From the NCBI RefSeq assembly GCF_011075055.1, contig NC_058153.1, positions 12,586,001 to 12,650,000 of the forward strand: DNA of 64,000 nucleotides, written 5' to 3'. The position numbers were made by a program, and so were the translations under genes. The notes beneath the pieces are model-generated. The model searched no databases, was not told the DNA's origin, and saw only the letters and a program-made list of their open reading frames with translations. The stretch comes from Mangifera indica. Its lineage: Eukaryota; Streptophyta; Magnoliopsida; Sapindales; Anacardiaceae. This document shows positions 37,600-50,681 of the stretch, in pieces. How positions within the stretch are numbered: position 1 is the first letter of the stretch; every line of letters begins with the position of its first letter.

Positions 37600-40064
37600 G
37601 TTTCCAATTAAAATTTTAATATAAGTTTTAATTATGTTGATATTAATATGATAGTTAAAACACTTATTCCCGCTCAAAGTTGTGTATATTGTTAGAGTAA
37701 CTTTTATTAATTTTTGAAAGCCGAAATAATTATCCATCTTTTAATTTAAAATTTGTTGTTAGATATAAAAATACTAAAAACACTATTTCGTAAAAAAAAG
37801 TTAAAAAAACTAAAATTTTATTATATTTCCTCTTAATTTAAAAAATTAATAATTTTCTTCATTTAAAATTTAAAAACTTACCTTTGCTCCACTAGGTTTT
37901 TTTTTCTCATTATCCACTGATCATTTTCATTTCGGCTGACAATCGGTGTTGCCACCATCCTCACCAATTATAAATATTTTTATTTCGGAGTATTTTGTAT
38001 GGATTTTGTTGTTTGTTTTTTCCTTTTAGATCTGCCATTTGGGTTTATATTTTATTTTACTTCATGGATTTATATCACAAATGTGAGGCTCCAATAATGC
38101 CAAGATCTTTTCCACTTCCCTCGGTGGCCCATCTCAGTGTAAAATATTTCCTTAAGTCTTGATTCATTATTATTAATTTTTAAAATCAAATTGTGTTGTT
38201 TTCTATTTCCTTGTTTAAGAAAATAGTAAATTAATTTTCAATTTCATTATCAAAATCTCAATGAACTTGCATAAAAAATTACCGACAAAGAAATATTCAA
38301 ATAACATAATTTACTAATTTTATATAAAAAATATCTAAGAAAATAGTAAATTAATCTGCGATTATACTATGTATTAATAAAATACATCTTGCCATAGTTT
38401 TATAGTTTTGTTTATATCAAGAACTTAACTTATTCAAATTCAATTTGAGTTTATTTTTAAAATCGTTTTAATTATTGAATTAGATAGATTTGTAGTTAAA
38501 TAAGACGAATCACATTAAGTTAATTCGATGAAACCATTATGTTAACTATTAGAGAGTGAAAAATTTTATAATTATTATAACTCGAACCAACTCTATGACA
38601 AGGAATATGTACCATACTAAAAGACTTAAATTTATTTAATTAATATTATTATAATATTTATTTAATTTATTATCAGTCAGACCAATCAAGATTTAGACTG
38701 ATCTCTTAACGAGATCAATATTAGATTCGAGTCTAAAAACATCGATTGATATTATCAAAACAACTAATTTTAATTGAGGAATAAAAACTGACAACAAACG
38801 TCAGGAAGTGAGGAAAAAATTCAGATGTATATTTGTTCAGATTGATTGTTGGTATAAATGTAACAAGGTTGGTCTATTTATCCAAATAGCTATGGCTGGT
38901 TACGTTCAAAGCGTTAAATTGTAGTGAATTGATGAATCACCTGCAATTATTGAAAAAGAACAAGAGGCTGACACAGAGAGAAGCTTTCTTTTACATAAAC
39001 AAGGCCAAAGGACTAGTTCCCACCCAAGGTTTACTTTTTGTGTACATTACCACCCGTTAACTTTGAAAAGCCCATTTACCTACCCATGGGCTGTTAAAAA
39101 AAATAAATTCAAAGGCAAAATCATCATTTTATCTGTAATATTAAAAATAAATTAAATTTAATCCTCGTTTCCCCCCTAACCCCTAAAAACGAACCATTTC
39201 CCCTTAGGCCAAGTTTTGAAAAATAGTATTCCCCCCCTCTAGGGTTTAGTTTTCAATCCTTGACGTCAAATCCGGAGCCATCACCGACGTCGAAGCCTTC
39301 TCGATGCACCACCATGATCCGACGACCTCTCTTCTCTCCTCTAGAATGCCGATCAACCTAGATCTGGCGAAGACGACGACCTGAAATTTTAGGTCTTCCT
39401 AAACGGAGACGAGGTCATCATCTTCATCTGAGAAGACGAAGAGTTTTGTCTCCCGACGAAGCTCTTCATATTTCAGGTCATCACCTTCGCTAGATTTAGG
39501 TCGATTGACGTTCTAGAAGAGAGAAGAGAGGTCGTCAGAGCATGGTAGTGCGTTGGGAAGGCTTCATCATCGGCGATGGCTTTGGATTTGCCATCGGGGA
39601 TTGAAAACTAAACCCTAGGGGAGGAATGCTATTTTTTAAAACTTGGCCTAGGGGGAAATGGTTAGTTTTTAGGGGTTAGAGGGGTAAAAAGAGATAAAAT
39701 TTTAAGGCGTTAGAGTTCCGTTAAATTTAACTGCTCATAGATGGGTATTTGGTATTTTCATAGTTAAAGAAGGGAAACTTGAGAATGCAGTATACCTTGG
39801 GTGGGAAATAGTCCTTTGGCCTATAAACAATTGATAACCAGACCAACACTAGTGTAATAACGTTGACAAGACATAAATTTCAAATCAAGCACCACGCTAA
39901 TTTTAAACCGCCTTAGGTTGGATATAGTTTTGTGAATAAGAATAAATTTGAGCTGAGTTTGAATAATGTTTTGTTTAAACTTAAGGATAATGATATCAAA
40001 GTAGACAAAAAATTATTAAAAAAGAAAAAAAAATCGTAATAAAACAAACTCTAATATATTATTA
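37600..40064. repeat. Internal module R2 of copy A (interrupted)
   Basis: Direct repeat of R1, interrupted by the fold-back element at 39003-39821. It ends within 'aaacaaactctaatatattatt', where it fuses to the start of copy B, giving the junction of the segmental duplication. Confidence 0.7.
39003..39821. mobile_element. Complete 819-bp fold-back MULE-like element
   Basis: The left end GGCCAAAGGACTAGTTCCCACC and the reverse complement of the right end (GGCCAAAGGACTATTTCCCACC) differ at one base, and the two arms remain similar for about 400 bases each, so nearly the whole element is a palindrome. Flanks are CATAAACAA (38994-39002) and TATAAACAA (39822-39830), an 8-of-9 target duplication. 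The matching sites in R1 (about 35690) and in copy B (about 49025) are uninterrupted, showing a clean insertion after duplication. The arm interiors are relatively GC-rich (cgacgtcgaagcc...) and may derive from captured gene sequence. No transposase is present. Confidence 0.88.
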
Positions 40065-43000
40065 ATTATACAATAACATATTAGTCCGTAACTCTCATTA
40101 ATGACACATGTAGTAAATGAGTGGGAATACAAATCAAATACCAATTCAAACACATGGAATTCAATTCTTGATGGCTAAGCATATGGTGCTTCATAAGATT
40201 TTGACTTGGAAATTGATGTTTTGGTGGCTAGCCTCAACGCTTGATTGATGGTTCCAAATAATTGTTAGTTTTCGAATGAGGTTTTGCCACAAGGCTTGGT
40301 TCAAAATTTGACAAGTCCTGGTCTTGCTTCATTATAGCTCAACTAACAGTCCTCAAGACTGGCAGTAGTTCCAGTGGCTAAGAGTAAAGCCTAATCTTGA
40401 TATTGTTTGTCACACTCAATCTAAAAGAAGGAAGTTAGAGGACTGAGTTTGAGTTTACACTCTTACAAATAGATTTTAGTGTACATGTTAGTGCCTTTTA
40501 ATACTTTCATATTGAAGTGGAAGATGATGTTAGGTTATTGGATTAGTCTCCCAAGGTTTATCCACTAAATGAAATTTTTATCCCAAAAAAAAGAAGAGAC
40601 GATTATATTTCGATGTTTTAACTATCGACCAACTAAAACTCATTTTAATTATAAGAACGAATTGAGTTGAGATTAAATAAAGTAAATTATGTCAAATCAC
40701 GATTCAAATATCGGGTTAAATTGATTCAATTATCATGTTGATGTCAACATGAGTAAACCCTATATTAAATTTTTAATTATGTCGTATTGATAGTATTAGT
40801 CTACTTGGTCAAGTGAATTGATTAACCTGCAGAGCAACCCTTTAGTTGGGGCAATGCATGGTTCAAAACCTAAAACATTGCTTTGGATTTTGTGAAACTG
40901 AGAAGATATAATTTCATTCAAATAACTTATTTTAGCTAATTGATCATTCAAGAGATCATTTCAATCCCACTAGAAACAAGAACTCAAAATACCAAATATT
41001 ACTCTAAAGATAATTTGAGTGATAAAAATAATAACTCTTAGATAACAAAGAGAGAATAAGTTCAAAAATTGATAATAACATATTAAAATTATACTTTTAA
41101 TTTATCTAATATAATAGTTATAGAATTAGTATGTACTTACTAATAGAGATCAAAGCTTTGTCGTTCATGGAAAACAAGAAATGGATAAGAGCAAATATGT
41201 GGCGCTTGCATTGTTCAATTATATGTACAAGAAAGGCTGGTAGTTGAGACCAATTCAATATTCTGCAAACCATAGAGAATGTTTGCTTATGTTGAACAAC
41301 TTCTTTCTCAAGTTGTGGCTGTGGTTTTTAATAGAATTTTTACAATATGGGAAAATAGCTTAATGATTAGGCTTGGATTCAATCTAGATTGAATCCAAGT
41401 AGGACTTAGTTTAAGATTAATTTGAAGTTAAAATAATTAGTTTGAAATTGATTAGTTAAAACTCAAATTCAATTTAAAAACAAATTTACTGCAGAATCAA
41501 TTCAAACCAATTTGAATTTGATTTGTTTTATGAAAACGAGTGTGATTTTTAGTTCAAACTCAGCTTGGATAGATTCTAGCCCTATATACGAGTTATAAGG
41601 TGCCTGCTTTTACTTCAGAAAATATTCAACTAGTCCTTAATACTAGGTTAGAAGCTTGCAAATAATTCTAACTCATGCTAACTCTCATAAAAAACAATGT
41701 TATCACGCTCAAATAGGGCATTGACCTAGTGAAAGAGTAAGTCAGAGTTTCAATCAGACTAATTAATTTGCTTAACAATATTCAACTAAACATAATTTTA
41801 GCATGGTGGTATAAGATGCATATTTATTGCCAAACAGAATAATCAATTAAAGTCTTAAAAATTACAAAATTTTTTACTTTCCAACGTGCGGATGTCAACA
41901 AGATGGATTGATCTAACAAGATTATTCTGATTTAATCTCAAGTCAATTCAATCCAAAAATTAGAAAAAATTTAAAGATTAATTTAGACCGGACTAACCAC
42001 CAGGTTTGTAGCTAGGATATTTAATTCCAAACTTTACCTAATTAATCTGATTAATCATTATTTAAAAACACTCATTGTTAAAGTCTAAACAAAGTGCTTT
42101 ATATCAATAATTCTCCTTCTCTCGTGATTAGAGTCAGTAGATTTATGACTAATTTTTATCAAAAGCTGTTTTTTTGTAGAAGCAATTTTTAATTTTTGTC
42201 GTATGGGAAGTTGCAAAAATATGCATTATTGGGCATCGTTAGTGTAGAGATTAATTGAATGGTAACCAATTGATTGATAGCTTATTTTGGGCAAGAAGAT
42301 AAAAGGTTAGTATTCACTTATGATATGGGACCATTGGGTCCCTATCTCACTTTGAATGGAGAGGGAATTTTCTGAAATAAGCAAAGATAATGATAAAAAC
42401 TTTTCTAAAGTGAAGATGAGGTAAGCTTATATTATGTCTCAATTTTACAAATTATTCTCATGCCTAGTAAACCCCTCACTAGTTCCATTTGTCTCACACT
42501 CTCTTCAATAGTAGGAAAAGCTAAAAGGTCCTTTACTTTTTTTTCTTAACTATTTTTTCTTTACCAACATAACTTTTCCGGCACTTTCTCGACATCCGAT
42601 TGGAGGATTAGGATTTAGATATTGGGAAAATAATAGAATTTATTTAAATTTAGAAAAAAATTTAGACATTTGAGTTGGATTGGTTGGGCTTTTGTTTGAG
42701 TTGGATAGGATTGGATGTCAGTTTAAGATTAACGAATTGAGTTTAAATTTAGTTTAAAAATAATTTAATTTTAAATTCAAATTTGACTCATTTTATGAAA
42801 ATTAATCTTATCATTGAATTGAATTTGACTGATTCAATTCAAATTCGAGTACGGATGAATCAAATCAAAATTCTAAATTAAAGTCAGTATATATAATTGG
42901 TCAATTATCCAATAGATTAAGGTGCTGATTAGAATTTTGAGAATAATGAGCCAAGATTTCTTGAGGAGTCATATTCTCATATGCCACACGTCCGTAAAAA

Positions 43001-44371
43001 TTTTGCTTCAAAAGAAGCTTTCAGAATTGTCATTTTCAAGTAATTAATTTGTCACTCAATATAGACCACTAGTTTTTATAAATGTCCTTCTAATTTATTC
43101 TTAAAAATTATTTAATAATACAAAAATATGACCCTATTTCAAATATTAAATTATGAACAAACCATACAAATGATACAAGTGTTATTTCTCTAGATGATTT
43201 TGAAGATAAATTAATTTAATATCGGATGACTTGTCATGCGACAACAAGTGAGTAGACAACTCATATTAAAGACGTATGAATAACTCACATTACTCAAACG
43301 TATATAACTCCATTAGTGTAAACAAGTTGAGTTTGTATTTAGCTCAAGCTCGAGTTTGAAATCAACATTAATTGGTTCGCTGGGTTTTAAAACTCACAAT
43401 CTAATTCAAGTAAACTATCAATATACCCTCAATAGCTTCAAAATTTTGAATTTATATTACTAAAATTTAGTTTTTAAATTTTGAATATAAGAAATAATTA
43501 ATAAATATACAAATTATAACGTTTATAATAATATTTTAAAATTAATAGGTTCCAGTATATTATTTTTCATTGAGATATTACTATTTTGAAAAACTGGAAC
43601 TTAAATTTAAGACAATTAAAACAAATTTGAATCAAATACTATTTAACTCAACTCAGTCACACCTGAGTAAGAAAGTTATTCAATTATGTCCACTCGTCTA
43701 CCAAATATGGGATGACAAGTTCATGATAAGGGGCAAAAATGATTGGATATTTATCTCAAATCTTGTACATAATATGTTGGTTTAATTTGTAAATCTTTTC
43801 GAATTAAATTTTATCGCACAAATGTGCCAATGGAGTTAGAGGCTTCCTCACTTGTTATTCTTCTCGTCATTATTGACATACGTTATTAATTATTTGATTA
43901 ATGAAATTTTGTATTGCATAACGTGGAATGTGGTTTCAACGTCCCTTTAACCCTTTACCACTAACAACTAATATAATAAGTAACAAAATTATGCTATAAT
44001 TTTAATCGTTATCACCATAATCTCTTTTATGTAAAGTTCAAAATTATGAATTTCTAGTTAATGAATAATTTAAGATAATTATGTATATGTTAATTTCTGA
44101 CAAAAAAATATTTGAATTAATAAAATTATATGTTCCAGTTTTAAATATTAAATTTGATATCCAAATAATATATTCTTATGCGGCTCAATGATTTAAAAAT
44201 AAAAATAACATTTAATTTATTAAAACTGGATATATATATAATTTTATTTATACCTAATACATAAGCAATAATAATATATAAAATAATATTTTACATAAAA
44301 ATATAATAAATTAATATATGGTTGAATAATTTTTAACGGAAATAAAAAATAAATAATGATGCCATCCAAAC

Positions 44372-44398
44372 ATATATATATATATATATATATATATA
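44372..44398. repeat. (TA)n microsatellite in copy B
   Basis: Run of TA dinucleotides at the position equivalent to 34364-34400. Confidence 0.9.
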
Positions 44399-47300
44399 GC
44401 CCTGTCAATTTATATAAATACATTAATAATGTAATGTGGCAAACAGCAGTATTGTTTTCAATTTCTCAATAATTTATTTCAATTATTACGAGTGACTCCG
44501 ACATTGGATTGATTATAAATAATAAAACAAAAAGCGAGTAGCTTTCGAAATCTGCAATAATTATTTGATTAAAATTGGGGTCCTTCATCGGTTCCATACT
44601 ACTAGACTGAGTTCTTGGGTATAATTATGTACCATCATTCTGTACTTAGTTTCAAAGATCATGATTGATTTGTTTTGAGTTAGTGTTGGTGGACCCAAAA
44701 TTGTGATTAAAAAAATATCCATACACTCAAATCAGGCTTTGACTATTATAGGGCACTGAGTTAAAATTTTAATATGAGTTTTAATAGATAATGTTATGTA
44801 TATTTATTTTGAATATATAAATATATATATTTATATGTATTATTATATAATTAAATATTATTTTATTTTTAATTTAAAATTAATTAATTATATAATAATA
44901 TATATATAAAATATCTAAGAAAATAATAAATTAATTTGCTAATTTTATATCTAACAAAAATTACTGACGAGGAAGAAATATTCAGATAACATAATTTACT
45001 AATTTTATATCGAAAATATCTAAGAAAATAGTAAATTAATTTGCGAATATACTATCTATTAATAAAAATACAACTTGCCTTAGTTCAAATGTTTTGTTTA
45101 TATCAACAACTTAATTTATCCAAATTCAATTTGAGTCAATTCTTAAACTCAGTTTTAGTTATTGGTTTAGATAAATTTATGGTCAAATAAAACAAATAAC
45201 ATTAAGTCAATTCAATGAATATATACCATAACATAAGATTATAAATTTGTTTAATTGATATTATTATAATATTTATTTAATTTAGATTGATCTCTTAGCT
45301 AAATCAATATACTATCAAAGAAACTAACTTTAATTGAGGAATAAAAACTAATAATTTTCAATAAAAGGTCTGTGTGGATCTCCTCCAACGTCAGGAAGTG
45401 GGGAAAAAATTCAGATGTACATATTTTCAGATTGATTGTTGGTATAAATGTAACAAGGTTGGTCCATTTATCTTAATAGCTATGACTGGTTACATTCAAA
45501 GCATTAAATTGTAATGAATTGATGAATCACCCGCAATTATTGAAAAAGGGCAAGAGGATGACATAGAGAGAAGCTTTCTTTTATATAAACAATCGGGGAA
45601 CAAGACCAGCTCTAGTGTAATGACGTTGACAAGACATAAAACTCAAATCCAGTACCACGCTGATTTTACATTGCTTCTGGTTGGATTTAGTTTTGTGAAT
45701 AAGTATAAACTTGAGTTGACTTTGACCAAAGATTTGTTCGAATTTAAGAACAACGATATCAAAGGGATAAAAAATCATTAAAGAAAAATAAAAAACTCAT
45801 AATAAAACGAACTTTAATATAATAATACAAATGATGTGTCAATCTTAAGATGATTATAAAAATAATCAAATTTAGACTAAACTGACTCTGAGCTTAACCT
45901 GATTAAGATAGAATCTATATCTAACTGTGAGAATTGCACCAAAAAATTTTGATTTTGGGTCCACCCGTTGGGATTGAAATCATGGTTTAGATCCTCTGGA
46001 ACTTTGCTCACATGGTGGCTTATGATTGACAATGCTGGAGAACTTAATTTCTGGTGAACTGTCAGTCATCTCTCTCGTCGTATATTTATACATAATTATC
46101 AAGATTCAGAATCCAACGCATAATTCAAAGCTCATTCATGCACGAAAATAAGCGAAAGCTGAGCTTTCTTTTCGGTTTTTCACTGACTAAATCGACAAAA
46201 ATTCCCGGGCATCTTGTGCAAGGTTAGTTGAAAAATGTAAGAAACCTTTCAGACTCTTCATCATTTTGCGGTATATCATCTAAGAATACACTTTAGATAA
46301 CTCACTATGAATAACAATTGATTAAGGTGTGAAATTTCAAATTTGATTAAGGTGTGAAATTTCAAATATAGAATTAGAGGATTTGAATTTTAATATGTTT
46401 TTTTTTATGAAAAAAAATAGGAGGCCTTGACAGTGTGATATGTGTAGATGTATATGTAATTGATTTTGTCACAATAATAATTTATATTTATAGGATTGAT
46501 GAGAAAAAGTTACAACAAAGTGAGGATGAGCAAAGGATCCTAATTCAAACATGATTCGATGGATTGATTTGTACTCTAATAGAATGTTTACAATATTAAA
46601 AATATCCCGATTGGAATGTTGGAAAGATTTCCATTGTTGGCAAGGAATATAATAGGAAAATCATAGTGGAAAATTCAAAATTGGTATACTGTTAAACAAA
46701 GGTTTTCTCACTATCTCAAATTGGAACATCTCCCTTGTTTGATCGATCGGAGTTGTTCCTTGATTGTTGGTCATGCAATTAGTCGCTAGTCATAGTTGTT
46801 CAAACAAATTTTCTCGAAGAGATGTTTTTTGGGGATATATTATGTGGATAGAAGAATTGTTACAAGATATTATAATATATTTCAAATATATATTTTTGTA
46901 TGTTAGAATATATTTTGAATTTGTGCTAAATTTGTTGGTAAAAGCCAATAAAAAACAAGCTATGTATAACCCACTTTAAAAAATACTAGTTTCACCCTTA
47001 CTCTTCAATTTCAACTTTTGACATCCTTTCCAACATCGTCTCCGGCCCCCTCCTTCAACTGCAATGAAGAGATCTCTGTCTCTTCGTCACACCACTTACT
47101 GTGGCATTAGGAAAATGAGGAGGATAGAGAGGATGTCGGAAGCTGAAGTTGAAGAGTATAGGTGAAATTACTATTTTTGAAAGTTATGGGGTGCGGTTAA
47201 GTTTCAAAAATATGAAAACCCTAGGTTTGGAGGTAAAAATATTATTTTTTAAAGTTTAAAAACTTTAGACAAGAGTGAAATATTAATTTCTAAAACCTTC

Positions 47301-49130
47301 GGGGGAGTAACAAATTTTAAATATTTTTAATTTAAAAGTAAAATAAACATTTTACTTTTATTTCAAACAGAAAAAGTTAATAGAAGTTGGATCATGGGTG
47401 GAAGTTTGATTTTTTCAACTGCCACAAGTGTGATTTTGACTTTTAGCTAAAACTTTGCTAGGAAGTAGTCCTTTTCCTACCTATAATATATCTAAATTCA
47501 AATTGGGTTTTGACTTGATTAAAAAGGTTCCAATTAAAATTTAATATAAGTTTTAATTATGTTGATATTAATATGATAATTAAAAGACTTATGCCCGCTC
47601 AAAGTTATGTATATTGTTAGAGTGACTTTTATTAATTTTTGAAAACCAAAATAATTATTCATCTTTTAATTTAAAATTTATTGTTAGTTATAAAGATAAA
47701 AACGTTATTTAGTAAAAAAATTAAAAAAACTAAAATTTTATTATATTTCTTTTTAATTTAAAAAACTAATATTTTTTTCATTTAAAATTTGAAAAGTTAC
47801 CTTTACTTCACTAGGATTTTTTTCTCCCTATCTGGTGACCGTCTTTGTTTCGGCTGACAACTAGCGTTCCCACCATCTTTGGGCGTCGACACCCATTTTC
47901 ATTGATTTGTCTTCATTCTCTAGAAGATTAATGACAAACACCCCTATGGTTTTTCTCATATTAGGGTTTTTATATAAATACTTTTATTTCAGAGTATTTT
48001 ATATGGATTTTATTGTTTGTTTTTTCCTTCGTAGCTACTTGGGAACGCGGTTCTTCCCATTTGAGATCTACCATTTGGGTTTATATTTTATTTTACTTCA
48101 TGGATTTATATCACAAATGTGAGGCTCCAATCATGCCAAGATCTTTTCCACTTCCCTCAGTGGCCCTTCTCAGTGTAAAATATTTCCTTAATTCTTAATT
48201 CATTCTTATTTTTTTTAATCAAATTGTGTTTTCTACTTCCTTGTTTAAGAAAATAGTAAATTAATTTGCAATTTCATTATCAAAATCTCAATGAGTTAGC
48301 ATAAAAAATTACCGACGAGGAAGAAATATTCAAATAACATAATTTACTAATTTTATATCCAAAATATCTAAGAAAATAGTAAATTAATTTGCCATTATAC
48401 TATGTATTAATAAAATACACCTTGCCTTAGTTTAATAGTTTTGTTTATATCAAGAACTTAATTTATTCAAATTCAATTTGAGTTTATTCTTAAACTCATT
48501 TTAGTTATTAGATTAGATAGATTTATGGTTAAATAAGATGAATCACATTGAGTTAATTCGATGAAACTGTTATGTTGATTGTTAGAGAGTGAAAAATTTT
48601 ATAATTATTGTAACTCGAACCAACTCTATCTGACAAGGAATATGTACCATACTAAAAGACTTAAATTTGTTTAGTTAATATTATTGTAATGTTTATTTAA
48701 TTTACCATCAGTCAGTCAGACTAATCAAGATTTAGACTGGTCTCTTAACTAGGCCAATATTAGATTTGACTTCAAAATTGGTATTAACAAAACAATTAAA
48801 TTTAATTGAGGAATAAAAACTGACAACAAACGTCAGGAAGTGAGGAAAAAATTCAGATGTATATTTTTTCAGATTGATTGTTGGTATAAATGTAACAAGG
48901 TTGGTCTATTTATCCAAATGGCTATGGCTGGTTACGCTTCAAAGCATTAAATTGTAATGAATTGATGAATCACCTGCAATTATTGAAAAAGAACAAGAGG
49001 CTGACATAGAGAGAAGCTTTCTTTTATATCAACAGTCGGTAACCAGACCAACACTAGTGTAATAACGTTGACAAGACATAAATTTCAAATCGAGCACCAC
49101 GCTGATTTTAAACCGCCTTAGGTTGGATAT

Positions 49131-49221
49131 AGTTTTGTGAACAAGGATATATTTGAGTTAAGTTTGAATGAAACTCTATTTAAGTTTTGTGAATAAGGAT
49201 ATATTTGAGTTAAGTTTGAAT
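49131..49221. repeat. Tandem repeat in copy B, period 52
   Basis: 'agttttgtgaa(c/t)aaggatatatttgagttaagtttgaat' occurs twice, separated by a short stretch. The second unit replaces sequence that R1 keeps, so a local deletion accompanied the duplication. Confidence 0.7.
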
Positions 49222-50556
49222 ATATCAATACAGACAATGTGTTAATCTTACGATGATTATAAAAATAATCAAATTTAAACTAAACTAAGTTTGAGTTTGA
49301 GTCGATTAAAATAGAATCTACGCCTAATTGTGAGAATTGCACCAAAAAATTTGTCTTTTGGTCCACCCCGTTGGGATTGAAATCATGGTTTAGACCCTCT
49401 GGAACTTTGATCACATGGTAGCTTATGATTTACAATGCTATAGAACATAATTTCTGGCAAACTGTCAGTCATCTATCTTGTCGTATATTTACACATAATT
49501 ATCCAGATTCAGAATCCAACACATAATTCAAAGCTCATTCATGCACGAAAATAAGCGAAAACTGAGCTTTCTTTTTGGCTTTTCAGAGACTAAATTGACA
49601 AAAACTCCTGGGCATCTTGTGCAAGATTTGTTGAAAAATGTGAGAAACCTTTCAGACTCTTCATCATTTATCTAAGAATACACTTTAAATAACTCACTAG
49701 ATCATTATGTCCACTATGAACAATGCAACAAATATTTGGAATTATTTATTATATCTAATTATATTCGGGTGCCCACAAAAAGCATTCAACATACAATAAT
49801 GAATATATAATAAATAATTATTCTGAAAATAATAAAAAAATTCTCTGCATGAAATGAATTTATCGGATGGCCAGAGATCGGTAGATTCGATTTAAATCGA
49901 ACACAAATAATATTTAACTCAAGATTAGTTTAAAATCAATAAACTAAAATATAAATCAGACTCAAAAATAATTTTAACTTAAAATTTGATTTAAATTGGC
50001 TTGAATTAAAATATTTTAATCAAAGCAAACTTAACTCATTTATAAAAATATATAAAATTTTTACTTTAAATTCAACTTATTTGATATAAATTCAAATTCA
50101 AACTCAAATTACAAATTTAACAATACTAACAAGATTGGGAGCAAAATCAAAGCAAACTTATTTGCATGAATTAAAATATTTTTGTTTGTTTTCATTTAAA
50201 TGAATAAAAACAAATTATATTATTTCATTGGAATAGCTCGAATTGGATCCAATCTAACAGCTAATAAAACATGCATAAGCACGTGGGATTCCCGAACCTA
50301 GCGGTAGGAGAAGAAGATTACAAAAGAGAAGGGCAGGGAGTTTTCTGTCGTCGAGCTCGAAAATTGTGGACAGTTTTTGTTTAAACAGATTCATGTCAGC
50401 AAATTTCAGAATTCAGATCGACCAAAGATTTGAAGGCTTAATTTGATTGGATAAAAAATGTTGCATTGTATCATCAAAATGTAATATTAGAACAATATTG
50501 GCACCCATGTGAGGTCCATCTCATACTTTGTTTTAAATGGCAGAATTATAGGGACA

Positions 50557-50574
50557 AGGGGTCAGCTGACCCCT
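50557..50574. repeat. Perfect 18-base palindrome
   Basis: AGGGGTCAGCTGACCCCT reads the same on both strands. Its context is otherwise AT-rich. It could be a dimeric protein-binding site or the trace of an element end; nothing else supports either. Confidence 0.6.
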
Positions 50575-50662
50575 CTTGCTTTTGAATATGCTTTTGTTAA
50601 GGGTGTGTTAATTCGTTTCAAATAATCTTTAATTATAAAAAATAAATAATTTATTAAAATTG

Positions 50663-50681
50663 ATATATATATATATATATA
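50663..50681. repeat. Short (AT)n run
   Basis: About 19 bases of alternating A and T within AT-rich intergenic DNA. Confidence 0.8.

Larger units (their letters stand above)
29668..40064. repeat. Segmental tandem duplication, copy A
   Basis: From 'attatacaatgacatattagtc' onward this copy matches the DNA starting at 40065, at about 94% identity in the stretches I compared (for example 29690-30060 against 40085-40460). Offsets are about 10,394 at the left, 9,949 near 33,720, 9,941 near 36,830 and 10,035 near 38,850, reflecting indels. It includes about 430 bases (32298-32735) missing from copy B and a fold-back element (39003-39821) also absent from B. No recognisable gene is present; only short open frames occur. 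Confidence 0.85.
40065..49725. repeat. Segmental tandem duplication, copy B
   Basis: Second copy of the 29668-40064 unit, directly adjacent. It lacks about 430 bases near 42695 and about 300 bases at the start of its R1 (near 44880), and carries extra bases near 47885-47985. Its R2 (about 47525-49725) is longer on the right than R2 of copy A, keeping the natural end of the module. Two small private tandem duplications are present, at 46321-46368 and 49131-49221. Confidence 0.82.

Noticed and set aside
34680..38270. R1-middle-R2 as a complete LTR retrotransposon
   Set aside because: No primer-binding site after R1, no polypurine tract before R2, no TG...CA ends and no gag or pol. Kept only as an open question.
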